A stretch of DNA of 64,000 nucleotides, from positions 1 to 64,000 of IMG/VR virus record IMGVR_UViG_3300014913_001094; one strand, given 5' to 3'. The notes under the pieces are model-generated. The model was given only the letters and a program-made list of their open reading frames with translations. It was not told the DNA's origin and ran no database searches. Positions within the stretch are counted from its first letter, which is position 1; each line of letters begins with the position of its first letter. Shown here piece after piece: positions 32,961 through 41,805 of the stretch. A program made the position numbers and the translations under genes. Origin of the DNA: a virus.

Positions 32961-33854
32961 ATGAGTAAGAAGAACAAGAATAAAAAGAAAAACAAAAACA
33001 AAAAAGCACAACGATCCAAGGTGTTACCAGAAGTATCTCAACAAGTGCCTCAACAAGCATTGAAGCCTTTTGCTGAGATGACTACCGAAGAAAAGATTGA
33101 GACAATCAATCGAGGACATTCATTTTTTGATAAGCAAGCTACCCTGGATGATTTTAGTATTATGATTGCAACACCCCATTCTTATGACTTTGTCTATAAA
33201 GAATGGTTTGCTATGTATGAGCGTTTGATGAAACCTAAATCTGCAAGACTTTATATGGATCCTAGTCTTCCTCTCTCTGTTAATCGTAACAATTGTGTAG
33301 AAGAAGCTCAAAAGTCGGGTGTGGATTTTTTGATGTTTATTGATCATGATAATATTTTACCGCCTGATACAATTTTAAAATTTATTGAACATAATGCTCC
33401 AATTGTCGGTGGTTTATATTTTGAACGCAAGTATCCTCATCTTCCTGTATGCTATGTTTTTGAGAAGGATCGTCAAACGGTAAGAGTTGTGTATGATTAC
33501 AAAAAAGGACTTGTCCCTGTTCATGTAACAGGACTGGGTTGTACTCTGTTTGATATGAGAGTTTTTGATGTCATTGACGCTCCCTGGTTTTGTTATGAGC
33601 ACGATGGACACTCTTGGGGTACAGAAGATATTGGATTTTTTCATAAAGTAATGGATGTAGGTATTAATACTTTTATGGATACAGCACATACAGTTGGACA
33701 CTATACTCAAACAGTTATAGATGAAGGTGACTGGCTTGAATACAAGCCTGGTTATTTGGAAGAAGTTAATAAAAAGGCACAGGAGTTTGGTGGGAATTCA
33801 GTCTACGTCGATAAGCGTAAAAATCAAATTCTACCCTCTCCAAGTGGTCAATGA
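32961..33854 (+). CDS. GT-A fold glycosyltransferase (GT2-like)
   Basis: Residues 1-25 are almost all Lys/Asn, an unusual basic tail. The GT-A domain covers about 45-290: I-M-I-A-T-P near 56, a D-P-S-L-P-L-S-V-N-R-N segment, F-L-M-F-I-D-H-D-N (the DxD-type metal site) near 135, P-I-V-G-G-L-Y-F and the acceptor-side W-G-T-E-D-I-G-F-F. It is predicted to transfer a sugar from a nucleotide donor. It is the first of several glycosyltransferases scattered among the fibre genes. Confidence 0.8.
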   Translation: MSKKNKNKKKNKNKKAQRSKVLPEVSQQVPQQALKPFAEMTTEEKIETINRGHSFFDKQATLDDFSIMIATPHSYDFVYKEWFAMYERLMKPKSARLYMDPSLPLSVNRNNCVEEAQKSGVDFLMFIDHDNILPPDTILKFIEHNAPIVGGLYFERKYPHLPVCYVFEKDRQTVRVVYDYKKGLVPVHVTGLGCTLFDMRVFDVIDAPWFCYEHDGHSWGTEDIGFFHKVMDVGINTFMDTAHTVGHYTQTVIDEGDWLEYKPGYLEEVNKKAQEFGGNSVYVDKRKNQILPSPSGQ

Positions 33855-33867
33855 AAAAGGAGTAAAG

Positions 33868-34428
33868 ATGAAAGTAAGAAACATTAGTAGACTGTTTTGG
33901 CCAAAAGGAATGGAACTATCTAGAGATTTACAATCAGGAGAAGAAGGTGTAGTTCTTGCAGAGGCAGAAAATAATGATAGGCTTCGTAATGCTATCGCTT
34001 CTGGGGTTCTTGAGATTGTTACTGAAGTGACACATATTCAAACTTCTGCTGGTATTGTTCAAATTGTTCAAGGAGATGATCCATTTGAATCTTCTATTGG
34101 ACAAGAAGCAATCAATCCCGCAATGGCAGAAACAAAGAGAGGCGCAGTTCGTCGCTTAACGGAAGCGGAGGCCTCTAAAGTAGCGAAAGAAGTGTCTACT
34201 GAAAAGTCGGAGATTGACGGATTTAAGCATCGTAAAGGTGGTGCTAAAGTTAAGTTTGTCAAAGAAATGACCGACGTTAAGGCGCTAAGACAAGTTTTGA
34301 GTCTCTCTAAAGGAGCAAAAGTTCTTGCTGCTGCACAGGCAAGGATTGAAGAGCTCAGTAATGTAGCTAAGGCTCCTGAAGAAATGATTCAATCAGTCCC
34401 AGCTCCAGAAGATAATAATGATAGTTAA
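33868..34428 (+). CDS. Hypothetical protein, 186 aa, related to its downstream neighbour
   Basis: The start is taken at ATG 33868, just after AAAGGAGTAAAG; upstream in-frame codons overlap the glycosyltransferase. The N-terminal 50 residues (V-R-N-I-S...G-E-E-G-V-V-L...L-R-N-A-I-A-S-G-V-L) follow the same pattern as the start of the next protein, so both may share a small head-tail or neck domain. The remainder is charged and helical. Function is unknown. Confidence 0.7.
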   Translation: MKVRNISRLFWPKGMELSRDLQSGEEGVVLAEAENNDRLRNAIASGVLEIVTEVTHIQTSAGIVQIVQGDDPFESSIGQEAINPAMAETKRGAVRRLTEAEASKVAKEVSTEKSEIDGFKHRKGGAKVKFVKEMTDVKALRQVLSLSKGAKVLAAAQARIEELSNVAKAPEEMIQSVPAPEDNNDS

Positions 34429-35029
34429 AAATATTTCCATCACTATTCAAGAGTTTCCTGGCTTAGGCGGATTGCGTTTAATGCCAGGAGAACAGCAAGA
34501 TATAAGTAATTTTAGCCAAAGAGAACGAGATAACTCTTACGAATTGCAAGAAGCTTTTCGTAAGGGTGATCTCATTTGTATTGGAGTTGGTAAGAGTGAT
34601 CGTCCTGATATCGATCCAAAGATGCGAGTTGCTCGAGCTCGATTTATGGAAAAAATTGAAGAACAACCTCTTCTTGATGATCGTCATGAACAAAAAGAAA
34701 CGCTAACACACGAAGATGAAAGAACAGGGGTTACTATTATTGATAATCCTCACGCTTTTATTACTATGAATGAAGAGGGAGTAACACAAGTACAGCACAT
34801 CGTTCCTCCCCCAAAAACCCCTCCTCCACCAAAGCCTCCTGTTGAGCATCCTACTATTACGCCTGAGCGTGCCCGTGAAATTCTTAGTCAACAATGTTTA
34901 GGGACCCGCACAAATGGCCGCGAATGTCGCCGCCGTGCTGTAAAGGGTTACGAGCACTGTCTTGTTCATATGCCACCTGAAATTAAGGCAGAATATAAAA
35001 GACGTAAAAAACAACAATTTTTCGATTAA
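34418..35029 (+). CDS. Protein with C-terminal zinc-knuckle, 203 aa
   Basis: The N-terminal domain (1-55, V-K-N-I-S...P-G-E...L-Q-E-A-F-R-K-G-D-L) parallels the upstream neighbour. A Pro-rich linker (about 129-145, P-P-P-K-T-P-P-P-P-K) leads to C-L-G-T-R-T-N-G-R-E-C-R...C-L-V-H (about 163-184), a common small zinc finger of C-x-x-x-T-x-x-G-x-x-C type. The C-terminus is basic. It overlaps the previous gene by 11 bases. It is likely structural or DNA-interacting. Confidence 0.72.
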   Translation: MIVKNISITIQEFPGLGGLRLMPGEQQDISNFSQRERDNSYELQEAFRKGDLICIGVGKSDRPDIDPKMRVARARFMEKIEEQPLLDDRHEQKETLTHEDERTGVTIIDNPHAFITMNEEGVTQVQHIVPPPKTPPPPKPPVEHPTITPERAREILSQQCLGTRTNGRECRRRAVKGYEHCLVHMPPEIKAEYKRRKKQQFFD

Positions 35030-35040
35030 GACATCCCAAC

Positions 35041-35074
35041 AAATCTATCGATATTTCTCCTTAATAATGGAAGG
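35041..35074 (+). promoter_or_regulatory. Promoter-like motif
   Basis: AAATCTATCGATATTTCTCC (35041-35060) followed by TTAATAATGGAAGG lies in the 86-base gap before ATG 35116. It is one of the best matches to the recurring TATCGAT element, suggesting that a new transcript starts here and covers the glycosyltransferase and GHKL genes. Confidence 0.55.
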
Positions 35075-35115
35075 ATTGTATATATCCTATACACCCATTT
35101 GAACGGGAGTTATAT

Positions 35116-35490
35116 ATGGTTGAGATTATTGGTGGACAAGTCTTAAGATATTCTGTCTTCGGAAACGAAGCAGTATCTATTCCTTTTGTAGGGACTACTA
35201 CAAGTACAGCAGCCTATGGAGGCGAACATCCTCCAATCTTTATCTACACTGGTTTCTCTGTTTCAGGTGCAAATACTTCATTTGAGAGAGAGTTTGGACC
35301 GCGTGATGCTGAGATAATTTACGATTTCAGGGATGACAGAAGTGCAGCACGAATACGAGTAAGAGCTCCAATAGATCCTTGTCTAAACGGATTTTATGTT
35401 GATTTCTCACAAGAACCTGGCTTCAATGAACCTTTTGTATTGAGATTCAACTGGATAGCAGTTGGCGGTTCGATATCGTGTGATAATTAG
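35116..35490 (+). CDS. Hypothetical beta-rich protein, 124 aa
   Basis: An ACGGGAGT Shine-Dalgarno and a promoter-like motif lie upstream. The product is all-beta by eye with many aromatic and Gly residues and no charged tails, like small virion proteins. No family is recognised. Confidence 0.7.
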   Translation: MVEIIGGQVLRYSVFGNEAVSIPFVGTTTSTAAYGGEHPPIFIYTGFSVSGANTSFEREFGPRDAEIIYDFRDDRSAARIRVRAPIDPCLNGFYVDFSQEPGFNEPFVLRFNWIAVGGSISCDN

Positions 35491-35502
35491 GAAGGGCATG
35501 AC

Positions 35503-35937
35503 GTGGTAGCAAAAGTAGCAGTTATCTATCGTAAAGAAGATGGAAAAATCGTCAGAGTAACGACGTTGACTCCATTGACTGAGCGCACTATAACAGAAGA
35601 AGATATGGCAATCTTCATGCCTGGCATTAAGCTTGACAGTTTTGCTATGGTCCTCATTCAAGGTAAGCAATATCTAGATATTGAGAGATATCGTGTTAAT
35701 GTTAGTGCTGATGGTGAATATCTTGGAATCATTGAGGACGAAGATATTGAGATTATGAGTGCAATTGATTCAAGTGCAGAAATAACAGATGGACTTCTTG
35801 ACAGAGAAGCAAGCATAGTAATCAGTGTATTAAGTGTTATTGATGATCAAGCAAGACTATTAAAATACAAAGAGATTGAGATTAAGGGTAAGAATAGAAC
35901 AGAGATATTGAATTTCTTTAAGCAAAGGGGTCTATAG
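35503..35937 (+). CDS. Hypothetical protein, 144 aa
   Basis: GTG start at 35503 after AGGAAGGGC; the nearby ATG at 35499 is in another frame that stops at once. The product is beta-rich at the N-terminus and mixed later, without known motifs. The next gene starts four bases after its stop. Confidence 0.68.
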   Translation: MVAKVAVIYRKEDGKIVRVTTLTPLTERTITEEDMAIFMPGIKLDSFAMVLIQGKQYLDIERYRVNVSADGEYLGIIEDEDIEIMSAIDSSAEITDGLLDREASIVISVLSVIDDQARLLKYKEIEIKGKNRTEILNFFKQRGL

Positions 35938-35941
35938 AAAT

Positions 35942-37954
35942 ATGAAGATCTTTGACATGCTTGTTCATGAAGGACATCAATATGAACTCTGCAAATTGGG
36001 TTGTGACTTCACAGTTATGACGGATGAGAGTACAGGTAAGGTTTGGGATACAAAAATGCGTCCTGTACCATCTAATGTCACTTTTGTTGATAAAGTGGGA
36101 CTATCTATAAAGACTATTGAGTCACATGATCTTGCAATTATTCGCAATTATAGACAATTTAAATTGTTGGAAAATTGTCGCTTACCAAAAATAATTGTGA
36201 TGCATTGTTCAAGACATGGTCAAGGTAATGTAGAATTTGTACAAGAAGATCTTTCTAATTATACAATAGTATTTTGTTCTCACAAGGATAAAGAAAGATG
36301 GAACCTTGCTTCTGGTAGACAGCATGTTATTTATCCTGGATTAGATCCAAATGAATGGCCAATTAGTCAAAGAACAACAAACAGAGTGTTTACAGTAGGG
36401 AGAATGATAAAAGAGCGGAGTAAGATTTGTGGTTTCAAGATTGTTGAAGAGTTCCAAAGGAGTAGGATACCAGTTAGTGTAGTTGGAGACAATCCTGCAA
36501 TACAAGTTCAAGCTCCTGGTAGTTTTGAAGCATTTAAAAGAAATCATGAAAGATATGCAGTCTATTTGAATCCAACTCTAAGGTCACCACAACCTCGTGG
36601 CCGAGTTGAAGCAATGATGTCAGGAATCCCTATTGTAACAACAGCGTTTTATGATGAGTCATCTTTTATTGAGAACGGCATCAATGGTTTTTTCTCAAAT
36701 AATGCTCAACAGTTAAAAGAATATGCTGTTTTACTGTTAAATGATCGAACCTTACAAGAGTCAATGGCAACTAAAAGTAGACAAACAGCAGTAGAGCATT
36801 TTCACATTGATAGATTTCTTGGACAATGGAGAGAAATTATTGAAGAGATGGTTGGAAGTGCAAATATTCCTATCATCAAAGCACGACCAACGAATATATC
36901 TATGACAAGAAAAGATAGTAGTGGTGGTGGAGGAACAGTAACATCAAACAATGTAGTTGAAGGACTAAAGAAAAGCGGATACAATGTAAGCTGCTTAGAT
37001 ATTAACAGCAAAGGATGGGTTTCTTTTGTAAATGATATTAAGCTCCCAGCTACTGGCGATAGAATATTCGAGAATTATATTAGACAAAATCCATGCGATG
37101 TTTTGATTTTTGATGATGTAGCTCGATATATATTATGTAAAGACTCCATCGATCCTCATTGTCGAGTGTTTTTATGTCTTCTTGGTAATCCTCAAGTTCA
37201 CTCAGAACATTGGGCAAGTTCAGGAGTAAATCTCAATGACCCAGATAATCGTATAGAAAGAATTTTATGTAGACCTGTATATGCTAAATTTCTAAAAGTT
37301 CAATTTGGAGATGAAAGGGTGATAAGCTGGGTTGGTGGATGTGATGGAGAAGCGTTGCGTAGAGAATATGGCTCCGCTCAATATAGAAGTCCACAAGATG
37401 GAGCACTAGTTATATCAGCTCATAGAGGTACAGATTGGTGGAAAAACCCAACAACTTCATTCCTAGCAGCTTATGGGTTATCCAAGACACATCCTGGGTT
37501 AATATATTTTAAGCCTAGCGGAAATGAGATGGAAAAGCAATTTCTTAAGCATTCGCCATTTGATATTCAATATGGTGGAACACGTAGAGAAGGAATGGAA
37601 AGAGAAAAGCTTTTAAGAACAATGGCTTGTGCTCAATTAGCAATTGAACCTGGATATTCAGAAGGGTTTTCGAGATCTTGTAATGAGATGATGAACTTTG
37701 GTATACCAGTAATTCAAGGACCGAATGCACAGCATTTGAGACAAAACGAGCTTCTCAGTAAATACTTATTGCTTAATGATGGAAGTGATATTCAAGAATT
37801 GGTTGAAAAGTCATCAGCTCTTTTGGAAGATAAAGAGCTGTGGGAACAGGTTAGTGCAGAATGTATTGAGTTTTCTGCACAATATGATATACAACAAGAA
37901 GTAGCAACTTTACTTGAGGCTTTAGGAGATGAAGATCATGAAGCTGGCTGCTAA
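35942..37954 (+). CDS. Tandem GT-B glycosyltransferase fusion, 670 aa
   Basis: Two GT-B type (GT4-like) modules appear in one chain. Module 1 (about 1-305) has V-F-T-V-G-R-M near 140 and the donor-binding P-R-G-R-V-E-A-M-M-S-G-I-P-I-V segment. Module 2 (about 315-665) has an N-terminal half starting after S-G-G-G-G-T-V-T-S, A-H-R-G-T-D-W-W-K, and the donor loop E-G-F-S-R-S-C-N-E-M-M-N-F-G-I-P-V-I. Each would transfer a sugar from a nucleotide donor. It overlaps the sugar-isomerase-like gene by 17 bases. Expected to build a short glycan together with its neighbours. Confidence 0.8.
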   Translation: MKIFDMLVHEGHQYELCKLGCDFTVMTDESTGKVWDTKMRPVPSNVTFVDKVGLSIKTIESHDLAIIRNYRQFKLLENCRLPKIIVMHCSRHGQGNVEFVQEDLSNYTIVFCSHKDKERWNLASGRQHVIYPGLDPNEWPISQRTTNRVFTVGRMIKERSKICGFKIVEEFQRSRIPVSVVGDNPAIQVQAPGSFEAFKRNHERYAVYLNPTLRSPQPRGRVEAMMSGIPIVTTAFYDESSFIENGINGFFSNNAQQLKEYAVLLLNDRTLQESMATKSRQTAVEHFHIDRFLGQWREIIEEMVGSANIPIIKARPTNISMTRKDSSGGGGTVTSNNVVEGLKKSGYNVSCLDINSKGWVSFVNDIKLPATGDRIFENYIRQNPCDVLIFDDVARYILCKDSIDPHCRVFLCLLGNPQVHSEHWASSGVNLNDPDNRIERILCRPVYAKFLKVQFGDERVISWVGGCDGEALRREYGSAQYRSPQDGALVISAHRGTDWWKNPTTSFLAAYGLSKTHPGLIYFKPSGNEMEKQFLKHSPFDIQYGGTRREGMEREKLLRTMACAQLAIEPGYSEGFSRSCNEMMNFGIPVIQGPNAQHLRQNELLSKYLLLNDGSDIQELVEKSSALLEDKELWEQVSAECIEFSAQYDIQQEVATLLEALGDEDHEAGC

Positions 37955-38696
37955 GACAGAGCCCAATAAAGAAAAGATGCAAACAATATGGGATGCTGGA
38001 TTTCGGTATCTTGAAATTTATACAACTGTTCAAAATATCAATAAGGATAGTGAGGACTTACTTAATTCATTTGAATTTGAATATGCTATACATGCTCCTA
38101 TCTATTCTTTTGATGAGAGTGTAATTGATTTTGCTCATCATGTTGGAGCACGAATTATAAATACACATAAGATTCTTAATCCTGATAGATTTAGAGAATT
38201 AGTACAATACGCTAGAGGAAAAAATATAACAATAACAATAGAAAATGATTCACTTCCTTCAGCTCATCAAATTAAAGATGGACAGTTGATAGTGATGCCA
38301 CCAGAGCCCTTTCATGCAGCTTCAGATGGAGAGAGAATAGTACGAGACATATTAGGAGTAAAGTTGTGCTTAGATATTGAGCACGCTTGGTTAAGAGGAG
38401 AATATAGTCAGATTCTTACAGCACACGCTTCACATCACATTAGACATGTTCATTTAACGGGCTACATATCATCCAATTCAAAAGGATTTCATAGGCCTGT
38501 ATATGAGAGTGACTTTTTAGTAGAGAATACAATTCATTACCTAGCACGAGAAAGCTACGAAGGTTTTGTAGTATGTGAGCACAATGTGCAGTATCATACA
38601 TTTGAAATATGGAAGAGATCTTTTGATTTTTGTAACGACATTATAGTAGAGAAAGAAATGCTAAATAGGACCAAATTAGCTAGGAGAACCAAATGA
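37938..38696 (+). CDS. Xylose-isomerase-like TIM barrel (sugar isomerase/epimerase family)
   Basis: ATG 37938 is preferred because AGGAG lies nine bases upstream; ATG 37929 is too close to it. The 252-residue barrel has acidic and His metal-ligand segments typical of the AP-endonuclease-2/xylose-isomerase superfamily: Y-A-I-H-A-P near 45, I-E-N-D near 107, C-L-D-I-E-H near 146, R-H-V-H-L-T-G and C-E-H-N. The family includes sugar isomerases, epimerases and endonuclease IV. Between glycosyltransferases, a sugar-nucleotide or sugar-phosphate role is more likely. Confidence 0.75.
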   Translation: MKLAAKTEPNKEKMQTIWDAGFRYLEIYTTVQNINKDSEDLLNSFEFEYAIHAPIYSFDESVIDFAHHVGARIINTHKILNPDRFRELVQYARGKNITITIENDSLPSAHQIKDGQLIVMPPEPFHAASDGERIVRDILGVKLCLDIEHAWLRGEYSQILTAHASHHIRHVHLTGYISSNSKGFHRPVYESDFLVENTIHYLARESYEGFVVCEHNVQYHTFEIWKRSFDFCNDIIVEKEMLNRTKLARRTK

Positions 38697-40642
38697 ATTT
38701 TCGCCTAAAAACAAGTACAAACATTCAACAAGCTATTGGAAGAAGAATGTATCCAGATCCACATATGGCTATTGTTGAGCTTGTAAGTAATTCTTATGAC
38801 GCTGATGCCGATAAGGTACATGTTATTGTAACAGCAGATAAGATTATTGTCCACGACGATGGTTGGGGCATGACAGAAGATAATCTAGCCGGATTCTTTA
38901 CGATTGGTAAAAGTTCGAAAGCCCCTTCAGAAAAGGGCAGAGAGCCAATTGGAACATTCGGAATTGGTAAATTTGCTATTCTTAGTATGGCAGAGCAGTT
39001 CTTAGTATTCTCAAAGTCTGAAACTGGTCCCTACAGAAGCTGTGCATTTTATTCACACGAAGCAGCAATAGCAGCAGGTGATTTAATCGACGACTATGAG
39101 ATTGAAGTAAGTACATATTTAACAGAAGAAGAGTATGAAACTGCTCTTGTTGCAGAGATTGGTACAGAGCTGTATGATGTAAATAAAACTGGCGTTTGCA
39201 TTATTATGAAGAATCTTCATAGACAATATTCTGATATGGCTATTCGAGAGAGGCTTTCTGAAATGCTTGTTCCCCAAGCAGAGAGCGAGTTCAGTGTATT
39301 TGTTAATGATGAGCTGCTTGAAGAAAAGTATGTTCATGGTCTTCGTTACGATATTGATCTTACCACTGAATTTGGTCCAATCACAGGCGAGATTGTCATA
39401 GCAGCAGAGAGCATTGATCTTGCAGATCAGGCTGGTGTTCAAATTCAAGTACAGAGTAGAGGAGTATATAGAACCTATTTTGGACTTGAAGGTTATGATA
39501 AGTCGGCAGGTCGTCTTTCAGGATATGTGGTTGCCAATTGGCTTAAGGATGTGATCTCTTCTAATAGAACAGATTTGATTGCCTCTCCAGAAAAAACAGC
39601 ATTTGAAGCTGCTGTTACAGAAGCTATTCGTTCCATCCTCGACGTTGAAGCTCAGAAGAGAGCAGCAGAAGACGAAGAACGAAAAGCAGAAGTTCTTAAT
39701 AGAGCTGTTAGAACAGTAACAAATATTTTAAACAAGCTTCCAGAGTTTGATTTTCCACAGAGACCTATGCAGTCAATGATTCCTGTAGGGATTCTCGAAG
39801 ATGTTCTCGCCGGTAAAGATCCAGCAGGAGAAATAAATGAAGATGGAAGTATGGAAGCAACAGTATCTGCTGCTTCAGGTGCTTTTAAGGAATTGTTAAA
39901 ATATCTAAGAGAAATAGCACCACAATTCAATGTTGATCCTTCTGATGTTCCTACTGAAGTTCGTACCATCTCTGAATTGCTCGATGTAGTTGAGAAGGTA
40001 CTTGGAGTATCGCTGGTTGAACTAATTGGAAAAGAAGCTCTTGAGCAATTAATTAGTGCAGCTATCCCAGAAGCAGAAATGGAAGATGAAGAAAGAATTA
40101 GAGGTGCATTTAGATTAGTTAGTCAAAGAATTGAGCAGCTAATAAGAGAAATTACAGCACAAGAAGATATGCCAACAGAATGTGCCCAACCAGCAGAAGG
40201 TGTTTCTTTACGTACTCCTATTACCAATTCGTTGGAGCTAGGTAAGATTAATCTTACTCCTATTGCTCCTCCACTTGACTTTTCTTCTTTAGATCTCAAT
40301 ATTAATCCTCAAGAAGACGGATATGTTCCAGATGCACCACAAGCACAAATAAACAACTTTGTTGCTGCTAGTGTTGAGCATCTTGGAGAAGATGGTCCCG
40401 CAAGCATGGTAGCTGAGGGAGCAGGTTTCGACGGTATTCAAATTTACATTAATGCAGATCATCCAGTATATCAAGGTATCAAAGAGGATTCCCCAAGTAT
40501 GCTTGCTTTTTATCAAGCACAGTTAATTTTTGGTGAGGTTATTTTAATGCAGAACTTTACACCAAGAGAGGCAATGGATAAACAAGCAGAACTCATGAGA
40601 TTACTTGTCAATACTGACAGAAAGATTCTTAAATTTAAATAA
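38693..40642 (+). CDS. GHKL (Hsp90/MutL/MORC-like) ATPase, 649 aa
   Basis: Overlaps the previous stop by ATGA. The N-terminal ATPase has the N box E-L-V-S-N-S-Y-D-A (E29, N33), D-D-G-W-G-M (55-60) and G-T-F-G-I-G-K (87-93), with I-G-K-S-S-K (71-76) as in MORC/MutL-like proteins rather than kinases. A transducer-like domain follows (about 190-300, with N-R-T-D), then helical segments. The C-terminal domain carries I-N-A-D-H-P-V-Y-Q, a feature of stand-alone Hsp90-like ATPases. No dimerisation-histidine domain is present. GHKL clamps remodel proteins or DNA; its role among fibre genes is unknown. A chaperone for virion assembly or a counter-defence factor are both possible. Confidence 0.8.
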   Translation: MNFRLKTSTNIQQAIGRRMYPDPHMAIVELVSNSYDADADKVHVIVTADKIIVHDDGWGMTEDNLAGFFTIGKSSKAPSEKGREPIGTFGIGKFAILSMAEQFLVFSKSETGPYRSCAFYSHEAAIAAGDLIDDYEIEVSTYLTEEEYETALVAEIGTELYDVNKTGVCIIMKNLHRQYSDMAIRERLSEMLVPQAESEFSVFVNDELLEEKYVHGLRYDIDLTTEFGPITGEIVIAAESIDLADQAGVQIQVQSRGVYRTYFGLEGYDKSAGRLSGYVVANWLKDVISSNRTDLIASPEKTAFEAAVTEAIRSILDVEAQKRAAEDEERKAEVLNRAVRTVTNILNKLPEFDFPQRPMQSMIPVGILEDVLAGKDPAGEINEDGSMEATVSAASGAFKELLKYLREIAPQFNVDPSDVPTEVRTISELLDVVEKVLGVSLVELIGKEALEQLISAAIPEAEMEDEERIRGAFRLVSQRIEQLIREITAQEDMPTECAQPAEGVSLRTPITNSLELGKINLTPIAPPLDFSSLDLNINPQEDGYVPDAPQAQINNFVAASVEHLGEDGPASMVAEGAGFDGIQIYINADHPVYQGIKEDSPSMLAFYQAQLIFGEVILMQNFTPREAMDKQAELMRLLVNTDRKILKFK

Positions 40643-40651
40643 GGAGTAGAA

Positions 40652-40891
40652 ATGGTAACAGTAACAAACAGTGCTGAGTTAAATGCAGCAATTGCAGCAA
40701 CAGAAGCACAGATTGTGTGTGAGACAGGTACGTATGTGGTATCTGCTGTACCAACATACAATTGCTTGCTCACTATGAGAGTTGGGGCAATTCTAACAGG
40801 TGCAATTGAGAATTTTTGTTTAGGACATCCTGGCGCAATGGCTCATCTTGTGTACGAAGGTGCGACAATTCCAGAAGATTATAATCCGTAG
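40652..40891 (+). CDS. Small beta protein, second copy of the M-V-T-V-T-N family
   Basis: The 79-residue product is a paralogue of the one at 25461: same start, same GGAGTAGAAA leader, same position immediately before a LamG gene. The middle is shared in pattern (L-N-A-A-I-A...L-T-G-A-I-E). Function is unknown; likely a structural partner of the LamG protein. Confidence 0.72.
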   Translation: MVTVTNSAELNAAIAATEAQIVCETGTYVVSAVPTYNCLLTMRVGAILTGAIENFCLGHPGAMAHLVYEGATIPEDYNP

Positions 40892-40904
40892 GAGGATATA
40901 GATC

Positions 40905-41789
40905 ATGGCATTAGAAACTAATTTAGTATCATATTGGAAAATGGATGAAACATCTGGAACAAGATCTGACTCAAAAGGGTCAAATGATCTTACAGCAAGT
41001 GGCGTTGACTACGACACAGGTCAGTTCAATAATGCAGCAGATTTTAATGACCTTTCAGATTATTTAACAATAGCCGATGGTAGTCAAAGTGGTCTTGACG
41101 GTTCTCTTGACTTTTCATTCTCTCTTTGGGTAAATTGGCGAGGTGTGAGTTCAAGTGGAGATAATCAGTTTATAGCTAAACACTCTAGCCCCTTCCATTC
41201 TACTAGTCCAAATTACGACCTTGCGGCCCGTCTAACTTCAGGTCGTCTGATACTCTCTTCCACCATGACTGGAGGGAGTACTGCTTCTCTTACTGGTGGC
41301 TTTTGGACATTTTCCACAGATACATGGCATCACATTGTTGTGACAAGAGCAAATTCTGGTAATTTGACTTTGTATCTTAATAATGTTTTATATTTTCAGA
41401 CTGCTTCAGGTGGAGGAACAAGTCACGACAGCGACCGGCCATTCTATATTGGCAACCGTTACAACCCTACTCCAAGTGAAGGTGCTGATGCGCTAATTGA
41501 TGAAGTTGGTTTCTGGAGTCGCGAATTGACGACTGATGAAGTTGAAGAGCTACATAACTCTGGTAGTGGTCTCCAATTTGATAATGAAAAGCCTGGCGAA
41601 TTTGACGATATTCCTCCAATTTGTTGGAACTACACAGCACAATACAAAGGCTCTACCAAAATGTTCAAAATGTCTGGTCCTGGCGACTTCCCAAAAAGAA
41701 TCAGTATCCCAGGTAATATAGATACATCAACCGGTAAAATGATTGATGATGGTCAAGAAATTGACCCTTCAAATTACGAAGTAGAGTGA
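40905..41789 (+). CDS. LamG/concanavalin-like domain protein, second copy
   Basis: 294 residues: a LamG jelly-roll (Y-W-K-M-D-E, F-S-F-S-L-W-V-N-W, H-H-I-V-V-T-R, L-Y-L-N-N-V, L-I-D-E-V-G-F-W-S) followed by the same C-terminal module as the protein at 25695, beginning P-P-I-C-W-N-Y-T-A-Q-Y-K. The lectin part has diverged much more than the tail, as expected if the tail anchors to a conserved virion part and the lectin part varies with its ligand. Likely a surface glycan-binding protein. Confidence 0.82.
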   Translation: MALETNLVSYWKMDETSGTRSDSKGSNDLTASGVDYDTGQFNNAADFNDLSDYLTIADGSQSGLDGSLDFSFSLWVNWRGVSSSGDNQFIAKHSSPFHSTSPNYDLAARLTSGRLILSSTMTGGSTASLTGGFWTFSTDTWHHIVVTRANSGNLTLYLNNVLYFQTASGGGTSHDSDRPFYIGNRYNPTPSEGADALIDEVGFWSRELTTDEVEELHNSGSGLQFDNEKPGEFDDIPPICWNYTAQYKGSTKMFKMSGPGDFPKRISIPGNIDTSTGKMIDDGQEIDPSNYEVE

Positions 41790-41805
41790 GTAAAAAGGAA
41801 AGAAA

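Noticed and set aside
38693-40642. Sensor histidine kinase
   Set aside because: No dimerisation-phosphoacceptor helix or membrane segment, and the ATPase motifs resemble MORC/MutL/Hsp90 types.
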